Origin: Curtobacterium sp. MCLR17_036
GTDB lineage: Bacteria > Actinomycetota > Actinomycetes > Actinomycetales > Microbacteriaceae
Assembly: GCF_003234445.2 (NCBI RefSeq)
Contig: NZ_CP126269.1
Coordinates: 1,860,001 to 1,924,000, forward strand
Reading direction: 5' to 3'
DNA length: 64,000 nt
A program made the translations under genes and the position numbers. This document shows positions 44,405 to 53,309 of this stretch, in pieces (the stretch's first letter is position 1; every line of letters begins with the position of its first letter). The notes under the pieces were generated by a model. That model saw only the letters and a list, made by a program, of their open reading frames with translations, was not told the DNA's origin and did not search any database.

Positions 44405-44878
44405 GTGAACGGGATCGATTGGATCCAGAGCACAGTCTGGATCGGACTCGTACTGCTGCTGGGGGTGGTCGAGGTCTTCACGCTCGACTTCATCTTCATC
44501 ATGCTCGCGGCCGGTGCCGCCGGCGGGCTCGTGGCCGCGCTGCTCGGCGCTCCGTGGTGGCTCTCCGCCGTCATCGCCGCCGTGCTGGCGCTCGTGCTGC
44601 TCGCGCTCGTGCGCCCCCGTCTGCTGCTCGCGCTCGGTCGCGGTGCGGACCCGCACCGCACGAACGTCGACGGCCTCATCGGACTCCCCGGCACCGTCGC
44701 CGTGGCCTTCACCGCGTCCGCTCCCGGCCAGGTGCGCCTGGCCAACGGCGAGACGTGGAGCGCCCGCATCGCCGCCGGTGCCACCGACCGCACACCGCCG
44801 CTCGGGACCCCCGTGGTCGTCGAGTCGATCGAGGGGTCGACAGCCGTCGTCCGCCTCGGAGAAAGGGCCACCTCGTGA
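44405..44878 (+). CDS. NfeD-like membrane protein
   Basis: 157 residues: N-terminal helices (WIGLVLLLGVVEVFTLDFIFIMLAAGAAGGLVAALLGAPWWLSAVIAAVLALVLLALV) and a C-terminal OB-fold domain (LIGLPGTVAVAFTASAPGQVRLANGETWSARI). NfeD proteins are the partner of SPFH proteins in many bacteria. GTG start at 44405 with GAGGGAGGGA upstream. It overlaps the SPFH gene by 4 nt (GTGA). Confidence 0.85.
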   Translation: MNGIDWIQSTVWIGLVLLLGVVEVFTLDFIFIMLAAGAAGGLVAALLGAPWWLSAVIAAVLALVLLALVRPRLLLALGRGADPHRTNVDGLIGLPGTVAVAFTASAPGQVRLANGETWSARIAAGATDRTPPLGTPVVVESIEGSTAVVRLGERATS

Positions 44879-46110
44879 CCATCTCAGCCGGGACGATCGC
44901 TCTGCTCGTCCTCATCCTGGTCGTCGTCATCTTCGTGATCGTCGTCCTGTCCCGCGCGATCCGCATCGTGCCGCAGGCGACCGCGGGCATCGTCGAACGA
45001 CTCGGCAAGTACCACAAGACCCTCAACCCCGGGTTGAACCTGCTGGTCCCCTTCATCGACCGGCTCCGCCCGCTGCTCGACATGCGTGAGCAGGTCGTCT
45101 CGTTCCCGCCGCAGCCGGTGATCACCGAGGACAACCTGGTCGTCTCGATCGACACCGTCGTGTACTTCCAGGTGACCGACGCCCGCGCCGCGACGTACGA
45201 GATCGCGAACTACCTCGGCGCCGTCGAGCAGCTCACCACCACCACGCTCCGCAACGTCGTCGGTGGCCTCAACCTCGAAGAGGCCCTGACGAGCCGCGAC
45301 AACATCAACGGGCAGCTGCGCGTCGTCCTCGACGAGGCGACCGGCAAGTGGGGCATCCGCGTCGGTCGTGTCGAGCTCAAGGCGATCGAGCCGCCCGTGT
45401 CCATCCAGGACGCCATGGAGCAGCAGCTCCGTGCCGAGCGCAGCCGTCGTGCCGCGATCCTGCAGGCCGAAGGCACGAAGCAGTCGCAGATCCTCGAGGC
45501 CGAGGGCCAGCGGCAGGCCGCCATCCTCGCGGCCGAGGGTGACGCGAAGGCACAGGTCCTGCGCGCCGAGGGTGAGGCCCAGGCCATCGCGACCGTCTTC
45601 GAGGCGATCCACACCGGTGACCCCGACGAGAAGCTGCTGTCCTACCAGTACCTGCAGACCCTGCCGAAGATCGCCGAGGGCACCGCGAACAAGCTCTGGA
45701 TGATCCCGAGCGAGTTCACCGAGGCGCTCTCCGGCATCGCGAAGGGCTTCAGCACCGGTCGGACCGGCGGCGGGTCCGCCGCGGGTGGTGCGGGTGGCTC
45801 CGACTTCCTGTCGCGCATCTCGAAGCTCGCGAACGAGAGCCTGGCGAACACCACGGCTGCAGCCAGCGCGGATGCCGCCATGCCGCGGGCCGACGCCACC
45901 GCGGCGGACATCGTGCCCGAGTCCGACCTCGACGCCCGGCTCGCCGAGTCGAACCGCAGCGTCGACGCGCACCTGGCGGCCGCCGACGACGCGACCGCCC
46001 AGCAGACCGACGTGACGCTCGACAAGCCCGCCGACGCCCCGGGCACCGCGGCCAGCTCGGCCGACGACGCCTCCGGTCACCGCACCAGCGACGGGTCCGG
46101 TCGCCGCTGA
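44875..46110 (+). CDS. SPFH/band-7 protein (stomatin/flotillin-like)
   Basis: 411 residues. An N-terminal membrane helix (6-28), then the SPFH domain (RIVPQATAGIVERLGKYHKTLNPGLNLLVPFIDR...), coiled coils rich in AEGxxQ/ILxAEGE repeats (near 180-250), and a disordered Ala/Asp/Thr-rich tail from about 295. Such proteins form oligomeric membrane scaffolds and partner NfeD proteins; the pair is conserved here by GTGA overlap. The tail is poorly conserved and the last 70 residues contain little predicted structure. Confidence 0.92.
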   Translation: MTISAGTIALLVLILVVVIFVIVVLSRAIRIVPQATAGIVERLGKYHKTLNPGLNLLVPFIDRLRPLLDMREQVVSFPPQPVITEDNLVVSIDTVVYFQVTDARAATYEIANYLGAVEQLTTTTLRNVVGGLNLEEALTSRDNINGQLRVVLDEATGKWGIRVGRVELKAIEPPVSIQDAMEQQLRAERSRRAAILQAEGTKQSQILEAEGQRQAAILAAEGDAKAQVLRAEGEAQAIATVFEAIHTGDPDEKLLSYQYLQTLPKIAEGTANKLWMIPSEFTEALSGIAKGFSTGRTGGGSAAGGAGGSDFLSRISKLANESLANTTAAASADAAMPRADATAADIVPESDLDARLAESNRSVDAHLAAADDATAQQTDVTLDKPADAPGTAASSADDASGHRTSDGSGRR

Positions 46111-46122
46111 CCCCGAGCACGA

Positions 46123-46165
46123 ACGACGACGCCCGCCCCGGTCGAACCGGGGCGGGCGTCGTCGT
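46123..46165. terminator. Bidirectional terminator between the SPFH gene and rbpA
   Basis: A 20-bp perfect stem (46123-46142 / 46146-46165) with a 3-nt loop, 12 bp past the SPFH stop and 9 bp from the rbpA stop on the other strand. Confidence 0.75.
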
Positions 46166-46174
46166 GTGGTGTCG

Positions 46175-46525
46175 TCAGGCGCCGCGTCGGGCGCGGAGGA
46201 ACTGCAACCGCTCTTCGAGGAGCTCCTCGAGTTCCTCGCGCGAACGCCGTTCGAGCAGCATGTCCCAGTGGGTGCGAGGTGCCTTGACGTCCTCTGCGGC
46301 GACCTCGACGGGGATGCCGTCGTCACCGAGCAGCCGGCCCTCACGGCCGGAGCGCGGCTCCGACCAGGTCTGCGGGACGTCCGCGTCGGCGGAGAAGACG
46401 ATGTCGAACGTCTCCCCCGATTCCGTCTGGTAGACCGCGCGCTTGCGATCCGAGAGCTCGACGCCCTCTTCGCTCTGGAGGCTCTGACTCCCGAGCCGCA
46501 TGCCGCGGAGACTCCGATCAGCCAT
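46175..46525 (-). CDS. rbpA: RNA polymerase-binding protein RbpA
   Basis: 116 residues. The opening MADRSLRGMRLGSQSLQSEEGVEL is the RbpA signature, and the C-terminal sigma-interacting helix (HWDMLLERRSREELEELLEERL) is intact. RbpA binds sigma-A-type factors and stabilises the open complex. The central fold lacks the zinc cysteines found in Streptomyces RbpA (here YQTESGETF and TWSEPRSGREG), as in mycobacteria. ATG with GAGAGGAGC. Confidence 0.94.
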   Translation of the reverse strand: MADRSLRGMRLGSQSLQSEEGVELSDRKRAVYQTESGETFDIVFSADADVPQTWSEPRSGREGRLLGDDGIPVEVAAEDVKAPRTHWDMLLERRSREELEELLEERLQFLRARRGA

Positions 46526-46650
46526 GTGTGTGCTCCTCTCGCTCGTCTACCCCTCCACAACACTGTCCCACGCGGGGTCGTTCCCGACCCGGCGCATTCA
46601 CAGTCCGTTCCCAGTGGGTGGGCGCGGGAGCGGCCCCGGCACCGATCGGT

Positions 46651-48243
46651 TCAGCGGCGGAGGCGACGACCCCACGGCGCGCAGGCGAGCAGGACGAGCA
46701 GGCCGCCGAGCGAGAGCAGCAGCGCGATCGATCCCGACGCGAGCGACGCCGGCGTCGTCGAGGTGCCGAGGGGCACGTCGGTGATCATCGACGTCGCGGT
46801 GTACGCGGGCACCCGGTCGATGGTGCGACCGGTCGGGTCGATGACCTGCGAGGCACCGACCGTCGAGATGTTGACGAGCGAGCGACCGGTCTCGACCGCG
46901 CGCATGCGGGCGATCTCGAGCTGCTGCAGGTTCTCGTCCGTCCCGGAGAAGTCCGCGTTGTTCGTCTGCGCGAAGATCACCTGCGCTCCCCCGCGCACCA
47001 TGTCCGTGGCGAGCCCGTCGTCGACGACGTCGAAGCAGATCGCGATGCCCGCACGGACACCGGCGACGGACAGCACGTTCGGCTTCGTCCCCGGGGTGTA
47101 GTCACGCTGCAGCAGCCCGATCAGCGAGGGCGCGAGCTTCGAGAAGAACCACCGGTCGGGCACGTACTCGCCGAACGGCACCGGACGCTTCTTGTCGTAG
47201 GACGACTGCCAACCGTCGGCGGTCCACACGAACGAGGTGTTGTGCAGCACCCCCGAGGACGTCTGGGTGATCGCACCGGCGACGATCGGCGCACCGACGG
47301 AGTCGACCACCGAGTCGAGCGCCGACGCGATGACCCGCTCCCGCCGCGGGTCGTACTCGGCGGACGCCTCGGGCCAGACGACGACGTCGACGCCCCGGGC
47401 CTCGATGTCCGTGGCGGCCACCTGCGACGCCAGCACGTCGCCCGGCTCCGCGCGGTCGAAGTACCCGGCCGGCCCGTTCCCCTGCACGGCCTCGACCCGG
47501 ATGGTGCCGTCGGTCGTCGCGGGCCAGGCCGGCACCGCGAGGACGGCCGTGACCAGCAGCCCGGCCGTGGCCACCCGCACCGGCACGCGCACCGGTGCCC
47601 CGGGCGTCCGCGGCACGACGAGGGCGAGCGACACCACGACGGCGACGCAGTACACCACGACGAAGCTCAACCCGAGGATCCCGACCCAGGCGGCGAGGTG
47701 CGTGAAGGGACCCTGCGACTGCGACAGTCCGACCCGACCCCACGCGAATCCGCCGTACGGCCAGCTCCCCGAGAACCACTCGCGTCCGGTCCACAGTGCG
47801 GCGACGACGGCCGGGAGGCCCCACACACGCCCGGCGGACGAGGTCACCACGCGGGCGACCCACCGGTACGCGAGGGCGATGGCCACGATGCCGAGGGCGA
47901 AGAACGCCGCCTCGAAGAGGGCCAGCGCGAGCCACGGGACGGGCCCCAGGTACCGCCCGGCCCACGAGATCGCGGGGACGAAGAACGCGGCGCCGGCGAC
48001 GTACCCGAGCCAGGCGGCCCTGCGGGCACGCTGGCCCATCGCCGCGAGCAGCAGGCAGGCGAGCGCCGGGTAGGTGAGGAACCACCAGCCGGGCGACGGG
48101 AACGAGAGCGCGAAGAGCAGACCACCGATGACGGCGAGCGGCAGCGCCGAACCGAGCGGCAGCGCGGCGAACGGGCCGTCCGCGACCGCCCCGCGGCCGA
48201 GGCGAGCGCGCACCCCGCGCACACCGGTCTCCGGAACCCGCAC
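46651..48243 (-). CDS. lnt: Apolipoprotein N-acyltransferase
   Basis: 530 residues. N-terminal membrane domain (about six or seven helices), then an extracytoplasmic nitrilase domain with the E-K-C triad in WPEAS, YDKKRPVPFGEYVP and ICFDVV. It adds the third acyl chain to lipoproteins. The GTG start at 48243 lies 11 nt from the helicase stop on the same strand. A probable substrate, the FKBP-like lipoprotein at 54414, is also in this window. Confidence 0.93.
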   Translation of the reverse strand: MRVPETGVRGVRARLGRGAVADGPFAALPLGSALPLAVIGGLLFALSFPSPGWWFLTYPALACLLLAAMGQRARRAAWLGYVAGAAFFVPAISWAGRYLGPVPWLALALFEAAFFALGIVAIALAYRWVARVVTSSAGRVWGLPAVVAALWTGREWFSGSWPYGGFAWGRVGLSQSQGPFTHLAAWVGILGLSFVVVYCVAVVVSLALVVPRTPGAPVRVPVRVATAGLLVTAVLAVPAWPATTDGTIRVEAVQGNGPAGYFDRAEPGDVLASQVAATDIEARGVDVVVWPEASAEYDPRRERVIASALDSVVDSVGAPIVAGAITQTSSGVLHNTSFVWTADGWQSSYDKKRPVPFGEYVPDRWFFSKLAPSLIGLLQRDYTPGTKPNVLSVAGVRAGIAICFDVVDDGLATDMVRGGAQVIFAQTNNADFSGTDENLQQLEIARMRAVETGRSLVNISTVGASQVIDPTGRTIDRVPAYTATSMITDVPLGTSTTPASLASGSIALLLSLGGLLVLLACAPWGRRLRR

Positions 48244-48254
48244 CGTGCCTCCCG

Positions 48255-50699
48255 TCAGACCGCTGCGTACGCGACGATGCCTCGGCGCACCGCGTCGGTC
48301 GCACGTCGGGCGGTCTGGGCGAGGTCGTCGTCACCGGCGTTCCGGATCTGGTCGAGCAGGTCGATGACCTGCTTCGACCAGCGGACGAAGTCACCGGCGG
48401 GCAGGTCGAGGGTGCGCAGGACGTCGTCGAGGGCCGAGCCGGACGCCCAGCGGAACATGCCGACCGCCATCGCTGGGGTGGGCGGCTGCGAGCCCGCCAG
48501 GCGGGCGTCGCGCTCGATGTCGTCGAGGCGCGACCAGATCGTCAGGGTCTCGTCGAGTGCCGGACGGAAGGCACCACGCGGCAGGGCGTGCTCGGTACCG
48601 GGGGCGTCGTCACGACGGGGCTGGTAGATGATCGTGGCGGCCATCGCGGCGAGCTGCGCCGGCGTGAGGTCCTTCCAGACCCCGGCCTCGAGGCACTCGG
48701 CGACGAGCAGGTCGCGGTCACCGTAGATGCGCTGCAGACGGCGACCACCCGCGGCGACGGTGGCCTCACCGTTGCCGGCGTCGACCAGGTACCCGAGCTG
48801 CAGGAGCACGTCGGTAACCCGGTCGAACGTGGTCGCCACGGCACCGGTGCGGGACCGGATCTGCTGGACCAGCTTGTCGTTGACGCGCTTGAGCTTCCAC
48901 CAACGCTCGGCCCACCGGGCGTGCGCCTCGCGGTCGGGGCAGGCGTGGCAGGGGTGCCGCTGCATCTTGCGGCGGACCTCGGTGATCGCGGCCTGCCGTT
49001 CCTGGCGCGCACCGTGCGAGGCCTCGCGCCCACCGGGCACGTTCGAGCGCTCGAGGTCGGAGAGCTGGCGTCGGAGCGCCGCGTACTCGGTGGAGTCGCC
49101 GAGGTGGCACTGCATCGCCTCGCGGTAGCCCTCGAGCGACTCCTGCTGTGAGCGCACCTTGCGGGCCAGGTCCACCACGGACCGGTCGGCCTGGAACTGC
49201 GCGAACGAGGTCTCGAGCACCTCGCGCGTGCGCTGCCGTCCGAACTGGTCGATCAGGTTAACGGCCATGTTGTAGGTCGGCTTGAACGAGGAGTTGAGGG
49301 GGTACGTGCGCCGGCTGGCGAGCGATGCGACGGCCTGCGGGTCGAGCCCGTCGGTCCACTGGATGACCGAGTGCCCCTCGACGTCGATGCCGCGGCGGCC
49401 GGCGCGACCGGTGAGCTGCGTGTACTCCCCCGGCGTGATCGGCACCCGGGCCTCGCCGTTGAACTTCTCGAGCTTCTCGAGCACGACCGTGCGGGCCGGC
49501 ATGTTCACGCCGAGCGCCAGCGTCTCGGTCGCGAAGACGACCTTCAGCAGCTTGCGCTGGAAGAGGTTCTCCACGACCTCCTTGAACGCGGGCAGCATGC
49601 CCGCGTGGTGTGCGGCGACCCCACGTTCGAGCCCCTCGAGGAACTCCCAGTAGCCGAGGACGGCGAGGTCCTCGTCGGGCAGGGTGCGGCAGTGGTACTC
49701 CGCGGTCTCGCGGATCTCGTTGCGCTCCGGCAGCGTGGTGAGCGACAGCCCGGAGCGCAGGACGTTCCGGACGCCCTGGTCGCACCCGGCGCGGCTGAAC
49801 ACGAAGAAGATCGCGGGCAGCAGCATCCGCTCGTCGAGCATGTGCGCGATGCGTTCACGGTGGAGCTTCTCGGTCCGCGGACCACGGCGGTCGTGGTAGC
49901 CGCCACGACCCCGGCCGCCGCGGTGCCCGCCGCCGTGCCGCTCACTGCGCGAAGCACCGCCGACCAGCCGGAGCAGCTCCGGGTTCACCCGGTTCGTCGC
50001 CGCGGCGCCGCTCGAGTCGAACAGGTCGACCATCTTCGACCCCACGAGCACGTGCTGCTCGAGCGGGACCGGACGGTCCTCGGACACGATCACGTCCGTG
50101 TCCCCACGGACCGTCTGCAGCCAGTCGCCGAACTCCTCGGCGTTGGACACCGTCGCGCTGAGCGAGACGAGCCGGACCTCGGTCGGCAGGTGCAGGATCA
50201 CCTCTTCCCACACCGCACCGCGGAACCGGTCGGCCAGGTAGTGGACCTCGTCGAGGACCACCCACGCCAGGTCGTCGAGCAGGTCGGAGTCCGCGTAGAT
50301 CATGTTGCGGAGGACCTCGGTGGTCATCACCACGACGCGGGCCCGCGGGTTGACGTTCGTGTCACCGGTGAGCAGGCCGACCTCGGTCTCGCCGTACTCC
50401 TCGACGAGTTCGGCGTACTTCTGGTTGCTCAGCGCCTTCATCGGCGTCGTGTAGAACACCTTCGCCGTCGGCTGCCGCATCGCGAGCCAGATCGCGAACT
50501 CGGCGACGATGGTCTTGCCCGCACCGGTCGGCGCGGCCACCAGCACGCTCCGGCCCTGGTCGAGCGAGTCGCAGGCGGCGAACTGGAACGGGTCGAGGTC
50601 GAACCGCAGATCGGAGCGGAACAGCTCGAGGTTGCGGGACCGGTTGCGCACCTTCGCCGCCGCGAAGCGCTCGGCGGCGCTGAGCCCGGCGGCGGTCAC
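48255..50699 (-). CDS. DEAD/DEAH-box RNA helicase of the Ski2/Mtr4 type with an RGG stretch
   Basis: 814 residues. Motif I APTGAGKT (56-63), motif II DEVH (150-153), SATVSN (180-186) and the QLTGRAGRRG motif are typical of Ski2-like helicases; a C-terminal DSHCT-like helical domain follows. Residues 251-273 are RSERHGGGHRGGRGRGGYHD plus three more, an RGG-type RNA-binding insert unusual for the family. A HPCHACPDREAH segment near 580 could bind zinc. GTG start at 50699 overlaps tatC (GTGA). The helicase gene follows tatC in most actinobacteria. Confidence 0.93.
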   Translation of the reverse strand: MTAAGLSAAERFAAAKVRNRSRNLELFRSDLRFDLDPFQFAACDSLDQGRSVLVAAPTGAGKTIVAEFAIWLAMRQPTAKVFYTTPMKALSNQKYAELVEEYGETEVGLLTGDTNVNPRARVVVMTTEVLRNMIYADSDLLDDLAWVVLDEVHYLADRFRGAVWEEVILHLPTEVRLVSLSATVSNAEEFGDWLQTVRGDTDVIVSEDRPVPLEQHVLVGSKMVDLFDSSGAAATNRVNPELLRLVGGASRSERHGGGHRGGRGRGGYHDRRGPRTEKLHRERIAHMLDERMLLPAIFFVFSRAGCDQGVRNVLRSGLSLTTLPERNEIRETAEYHCRTLPDEDLAVLGYWEFLEGLERGVAAHHAGMLPAFKEVVENLFQRKLLKVVFATETLALGVNMPARTVVLEKLEKFNGEARVPITPGEYTQLTGRAGRRGIDVEGHSVIQWTDGLDPQAVASLASRRTYPLNSSFKPTYNMAVNLIDQFGRQRTREVLETSFAQFQADRSVVDLARKVRSQQESLEGYREAMQCHLGDSTEYAALRRQLSDLERSNVPGGREASHGARQERQAAITEVRRKMQRHPCHACPDREAHARWAERWWKLKRVNDKLVQQIRSRTGAVATTFDRVTDVLLQLGYLVDAGNGEATVAAGGRRLQRIYGDRDLLVAECLEAGVWKDLTPAQLAAMAATIIYQPRRDDAPGTEHALPRGAFRPALDETLTIWSRLDDIERDARLAGSQPPTPAMAVGMFRWASGSALDDVLRTLDLPAGDFVRWSKQVIDLLDQIRNAGDDDLAQTARRATDAVRRGIVAYAAV

Positions 50700-51517
50700 A
50701 GGCCGTACTCCTCGTCGAGCTTGGCCTGCCGCTTCGCGAGCCGACGGTCGTGGATCCACGTGATGGCACAGGCGGCGAGGTAGAGCACCGTCATCGGGAT
50801 CGCCAGCAGGAACATGGAGATGAGGTCGGCGCTCGGCGTGACGATCGCGCAGAACACCAGGATGCAGATGATCGCGATGCGCCACGACTTGAGGATGGCC
50901 TTCGCGCTGAGCACCCCGACGAAGTTGAGCAGGACGAGGAAGACCGGCAGCACGAACGCGATGCCGACCGCCACGATGAGCTTGATGACGAAGTCGTAGT
51001 AGGCCTTCGCGTCGACGATCGAGGTGTCCTGCGTCGACACGAAGCTGCCGAGGATGCTGACCACGTGCGGCAGGATGTACCACCCGAAGAAGCACCCGCC
51101 GAAGAACAGCGGGATCGCGGTGCCGAGGAAGCCCCACACGTACTGCTTCTCACGCCGGACCAGCGCCGGCACGATGAACGCCCAGATCTGGTACAGCCAC
51201 ACCGGGCTCGAGATGACGACACCGATCGTGATCGCGATCTGCAACCGCAGGTCGAACGCACCGGTGATCATCGGGAAGTTCAGCTCGGCCGTGTGCCCGC
51301 CGACCTCGGCCAGCTGGGTGACCGGAGCGCGCAGCGCGTCGAGGACGAACGGCGTGAGGAACCACCCACCGATCGCGGCGGCGACCACTGCGATGACGGC
51401 GCGGAGCAGCCGGTTGCGCAGCTCGATGAGGTGCTGCCCGAGCGACATGCGGCCTTCGGCGTCGGTCTGCTGGCGCCCCTGCCGCTTCGCTCGCCCGCGC
51501 GCGGTCGTCGAAGCCAT
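50696..51517 (-). CDS. tatC: Sec-independent protein translocase TatC
   Basis: 273 residues, six membrane helices, the receptor for twin-arginine signal peptides. Family segments MSLGQHLIELRNRLLR (near 24-39) and FVLPVFLVLLNFVGVLSAKAILKSWR are clear. TAAGAT (51524-51529, minus strand) lies seven bases before the ATG at 51517, so tatC appears to have its own leaderless promoter. The usual upstream partner tatA is not in the window. QcrA at 31427 carries a Tat motif and needs this system. Confidence 0.95.
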   Translation of the reverse strand: MASTTARGRAKRQGRQQTDAEGRMSLGQHLIELRNRLLRAVIAVVAAAIGGWFLTPFVLDALRAPVTQLAEVGGHTAELNFPMITGAFDLRLQIAITIGVVISSPVWLYQIWAFIVPALVRREKQYVWGFLGTAIPLFFGGCFFGWYILPHVVSILGSFVSTQDTSIVDAKAYYDFVIKLIVAVGIAFVLPVFLVLLNFVGVLSAKAILKSWRIAIICILVFCAIVTPSADLISMFLLAIPMTVLYLAACAITWIHDRRLAKRQAKLDEEYGL

Positions 51518-51523
51518 GCGTCG

Positions 51524-51529
51524 ATCTTA
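51524..51529 (-). promoter_or_regulatory. -10 element of tatC
   Basis: TAAGAT on the minus strand, seven bases before the tatC ATG at 51517, with no ribosome site: a leaderless configuration. Confidence 0.5.
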
Positions 51530-51639
51530 CGGTGTCGGGACCGACAGTCCGGCGCGCTCGGTGGGAACGCACACGTGGCCCTCGGCGGGGCGGGGCGAGG
51601 CAGGTCGGCAGGAGCCGCTCCGGCACCGGGCCCGGGATT

Positions 51640-52262
51640 CCTTCCCATCGCACGTGGAGTGGGAAGCGGAATCGCGCGTGGTGAGCAGGAACTCGGGACC
51701 CTCTACGCGCGGGACTGCTTCCTAAGCGCGGAACGACCACCCCGCGGCGAGCTGCCCCGCGCCCGGCTGCATCTGTGTTCGCGACCACAAGTACCGCGCA
51801 GCCCAAGATTCCTTCCCATCGCACGCGCAGTAGGAAGCAGGATCGCGCGTGGTGAGCAGGAAATCGGGACCTCCGACGCGCGGAACTGCTTCCCACGCGC
51901 GGAACGACCACCCGCGGCGAGCAGCCCCGCGCCCGGCGGCACCTGTGTTCGAGACCACAAGTGCCGCGCAGCCCGACGATCCTTCCCATCGCACGCGCAG
52001 TAGGAAGCGGAATCGCGCGTGGTGAACAGGAACTCGGGACCTCCGACGCGCGAAACTGCTTCCCACGCGCGGAACGACCACCCGCGGCGAGCAGCCCCGC
52101 GCCCGGCGGCACCTGTGTTCGCGACCACAAGTGCCGCGCAGCCCGACGATCCTTCCCATCGCACGCGCAGTAGGAAGCGGAATCGCGCGTGGTGAGCAGG
52201 AACTCGGGACCTCCTACGCGCGAAACTGCTTCCTAAGCGCGGAACGACCTCCAACGCGCGAA
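51640..52262 (-). repeat. Repeat family R1, right cluster: about 3.6 tandem 170-bp copies
   Basis: CCTTCCCATC recurs at 51640, 51811, 51981 and 52151 (periods 171, 170, 170). Read on the minus strand each unit has GTTCCGCGCGT, AGTTTCGCGCGTYGGAGG, CACGCGCGATTCCGCTTCC and TACTGCGCGTGCGATGGGAA, then a GC-rich tail. GGAAGC...TTCGCGCGT and ACGCGCGA...GCTTCC form an imperfect hairpin. Copies 2-4 are nearly identical, so the array is recent. A 170-bp period shifts the frame at each copy, so apparent ORFs here are not credible. The core equals that of 3729-4128 in reverse complement. 51538-51639 shows nothing else. Confidence 0.85.
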
Positions 52263-52337
52263 ACAGCCCCGAGAAGCCAAAGCCCCAGAACCTCAGCCCC
52301 AGCCCCAGCTTCCGGCGACGTCCCGGGCCGCCGAACC

Positions 52338-53309
52338 TCAGCCCGCGTCGAGCGCCGCGGCCGCGAAGTCGCGCACGGCGGCGCGGGCGGCCGGCGGGTC
52401 GAGGACCACCGCACGGCCGGGCAGCCCCGCCACGAGCCGGACCACCCCGTCGAAGCCATGCGACGCGGCGAGGCGGATGCGGACCCGGCCGTCGGCGTCG
52501 GGGGCGTCCGCCGTGTCGGCGAGGAAGTCCGCCACCAGGGGCAGCGAGGACGAGTCGAGCTCGACCGTCACGATGACGTCCTCGGCGGACTGCTGGAAGA
52601 GCGTGTCCGGCATGACGACCTGGTCGACGGTCTTCTCCACCGCGCGGTCGTCGACCTGGACGGCGGACATCCGGTCGAGGCGGAAGGTGCGGAGCGCCTG
52701 GCGGTCGAGGTCCCACGCGCGGAGGTACCAGTCGGTGTCGATGGACTCGACCCGGAGCGGGTCCACGCGTCGGGTGCCACCGCGGGAGCGCGGTCCGACG
52801 TACTCGAACGAGAGCCCCTTGCCGTCGGCCATGGCCCGTCGGATGGTGGCGAGGGCGACGTCGTGCAGGTCCTGGCCGACGGCGACGGTCGACGTGGCAC
52901 CGCCGGCACCGCGGGACAGCTTGGCCATCAGGGCGCGGATGGCGTCGCGGTCGGCGGCCTCGGGGAGGGCGGAGAGGTACTGCAGGCCGGCGATGAGGGC
53001 GGAGGCCTCACGGGCGGAGAGCCGCGGCGAGTCGTCGATCGCGACGAGGTTCGTCAGCACGATCATGTCGTTCTGGTCGAAGTCGTCCCAGGCGATGTCG
53101 AACAGGTCGCCGTGCTGGTACTGCATCGTCTCGCCGGGCACGCCGGACACCGCGATGAGCTCGACCGCACGGCGGATGCGGGACTCGGGCACCCCGAAGT
53201 GGCGGGCGGCCTCGGCGACGGAGACGCGCTCGCGGTCGATCAGGTACGGCACGAGGGACAGCAGGAACGCGAGCTTGTCCTGCGCCTGCAGGGGCTGGGC
53301 GTCAGCCAC
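52338..53309 (-). CDS. pafC: WYL-domain transcriptional regulator PafC
   Basis: 323 residues: an N-terminal winged-helix region (KLAFLLSLVPYLIDRERVSVAEAARHFGVPESRIRRAVELI), a WYL domain (near 160-250) and a WCX C-terminal extension. PafBC heterodimers activate the LexA-independent DNA-damage response in mycobacteria. The GTG at 53309 overlaps the pafB stop by 8 nt, so the two are co-translated, as expected for a heterodimer. Confidence 0.9.
   Translation of the reverse strand: MADAQPLQAQDKLAFLLSLVPYLIDRERVSVAEAARHFGVPESRIRRAVELIAVSGVPGETMQYQHGDLFDIAWDDFDQNDMIVLTNLVAIDDSPRLSAREASALIAGLQYLSALPEAADRDAIRALMAKLSRGAGGATSTVAVGQDLHDVALATIRRAMADGKGLSFEYVGPRSRGGTRRVDPLRVESIDTDWYLRAWDLDRQALRTFRLDRMSAVQVDDRAVEKTVDQVVMPDTLFQQSAEDVIVTVELDSSSLPLVADFLADTADAPDADGRVRIRLAASHGFDGVVRLVAGLPGRAVVLDPPAARAAVRDFAAAALDAG

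Noticed and set aside
51640..52262. Possible CRISPR array or integron cassette array
   Set aside because: The 170-bp units are directly abutting and almost identical throughout, with no unique spacers, cas genes or integrase.
51703..52716. Long minus-strand frames over the tandem repeats (repeated RKQFRA / FRFLLRVRWEG peptides)
   Set aside because: The 170-bp period shifts the frame at each copy, no start has a ribosome site and the sequence matches the non-coding cluster at 3.7 kb.
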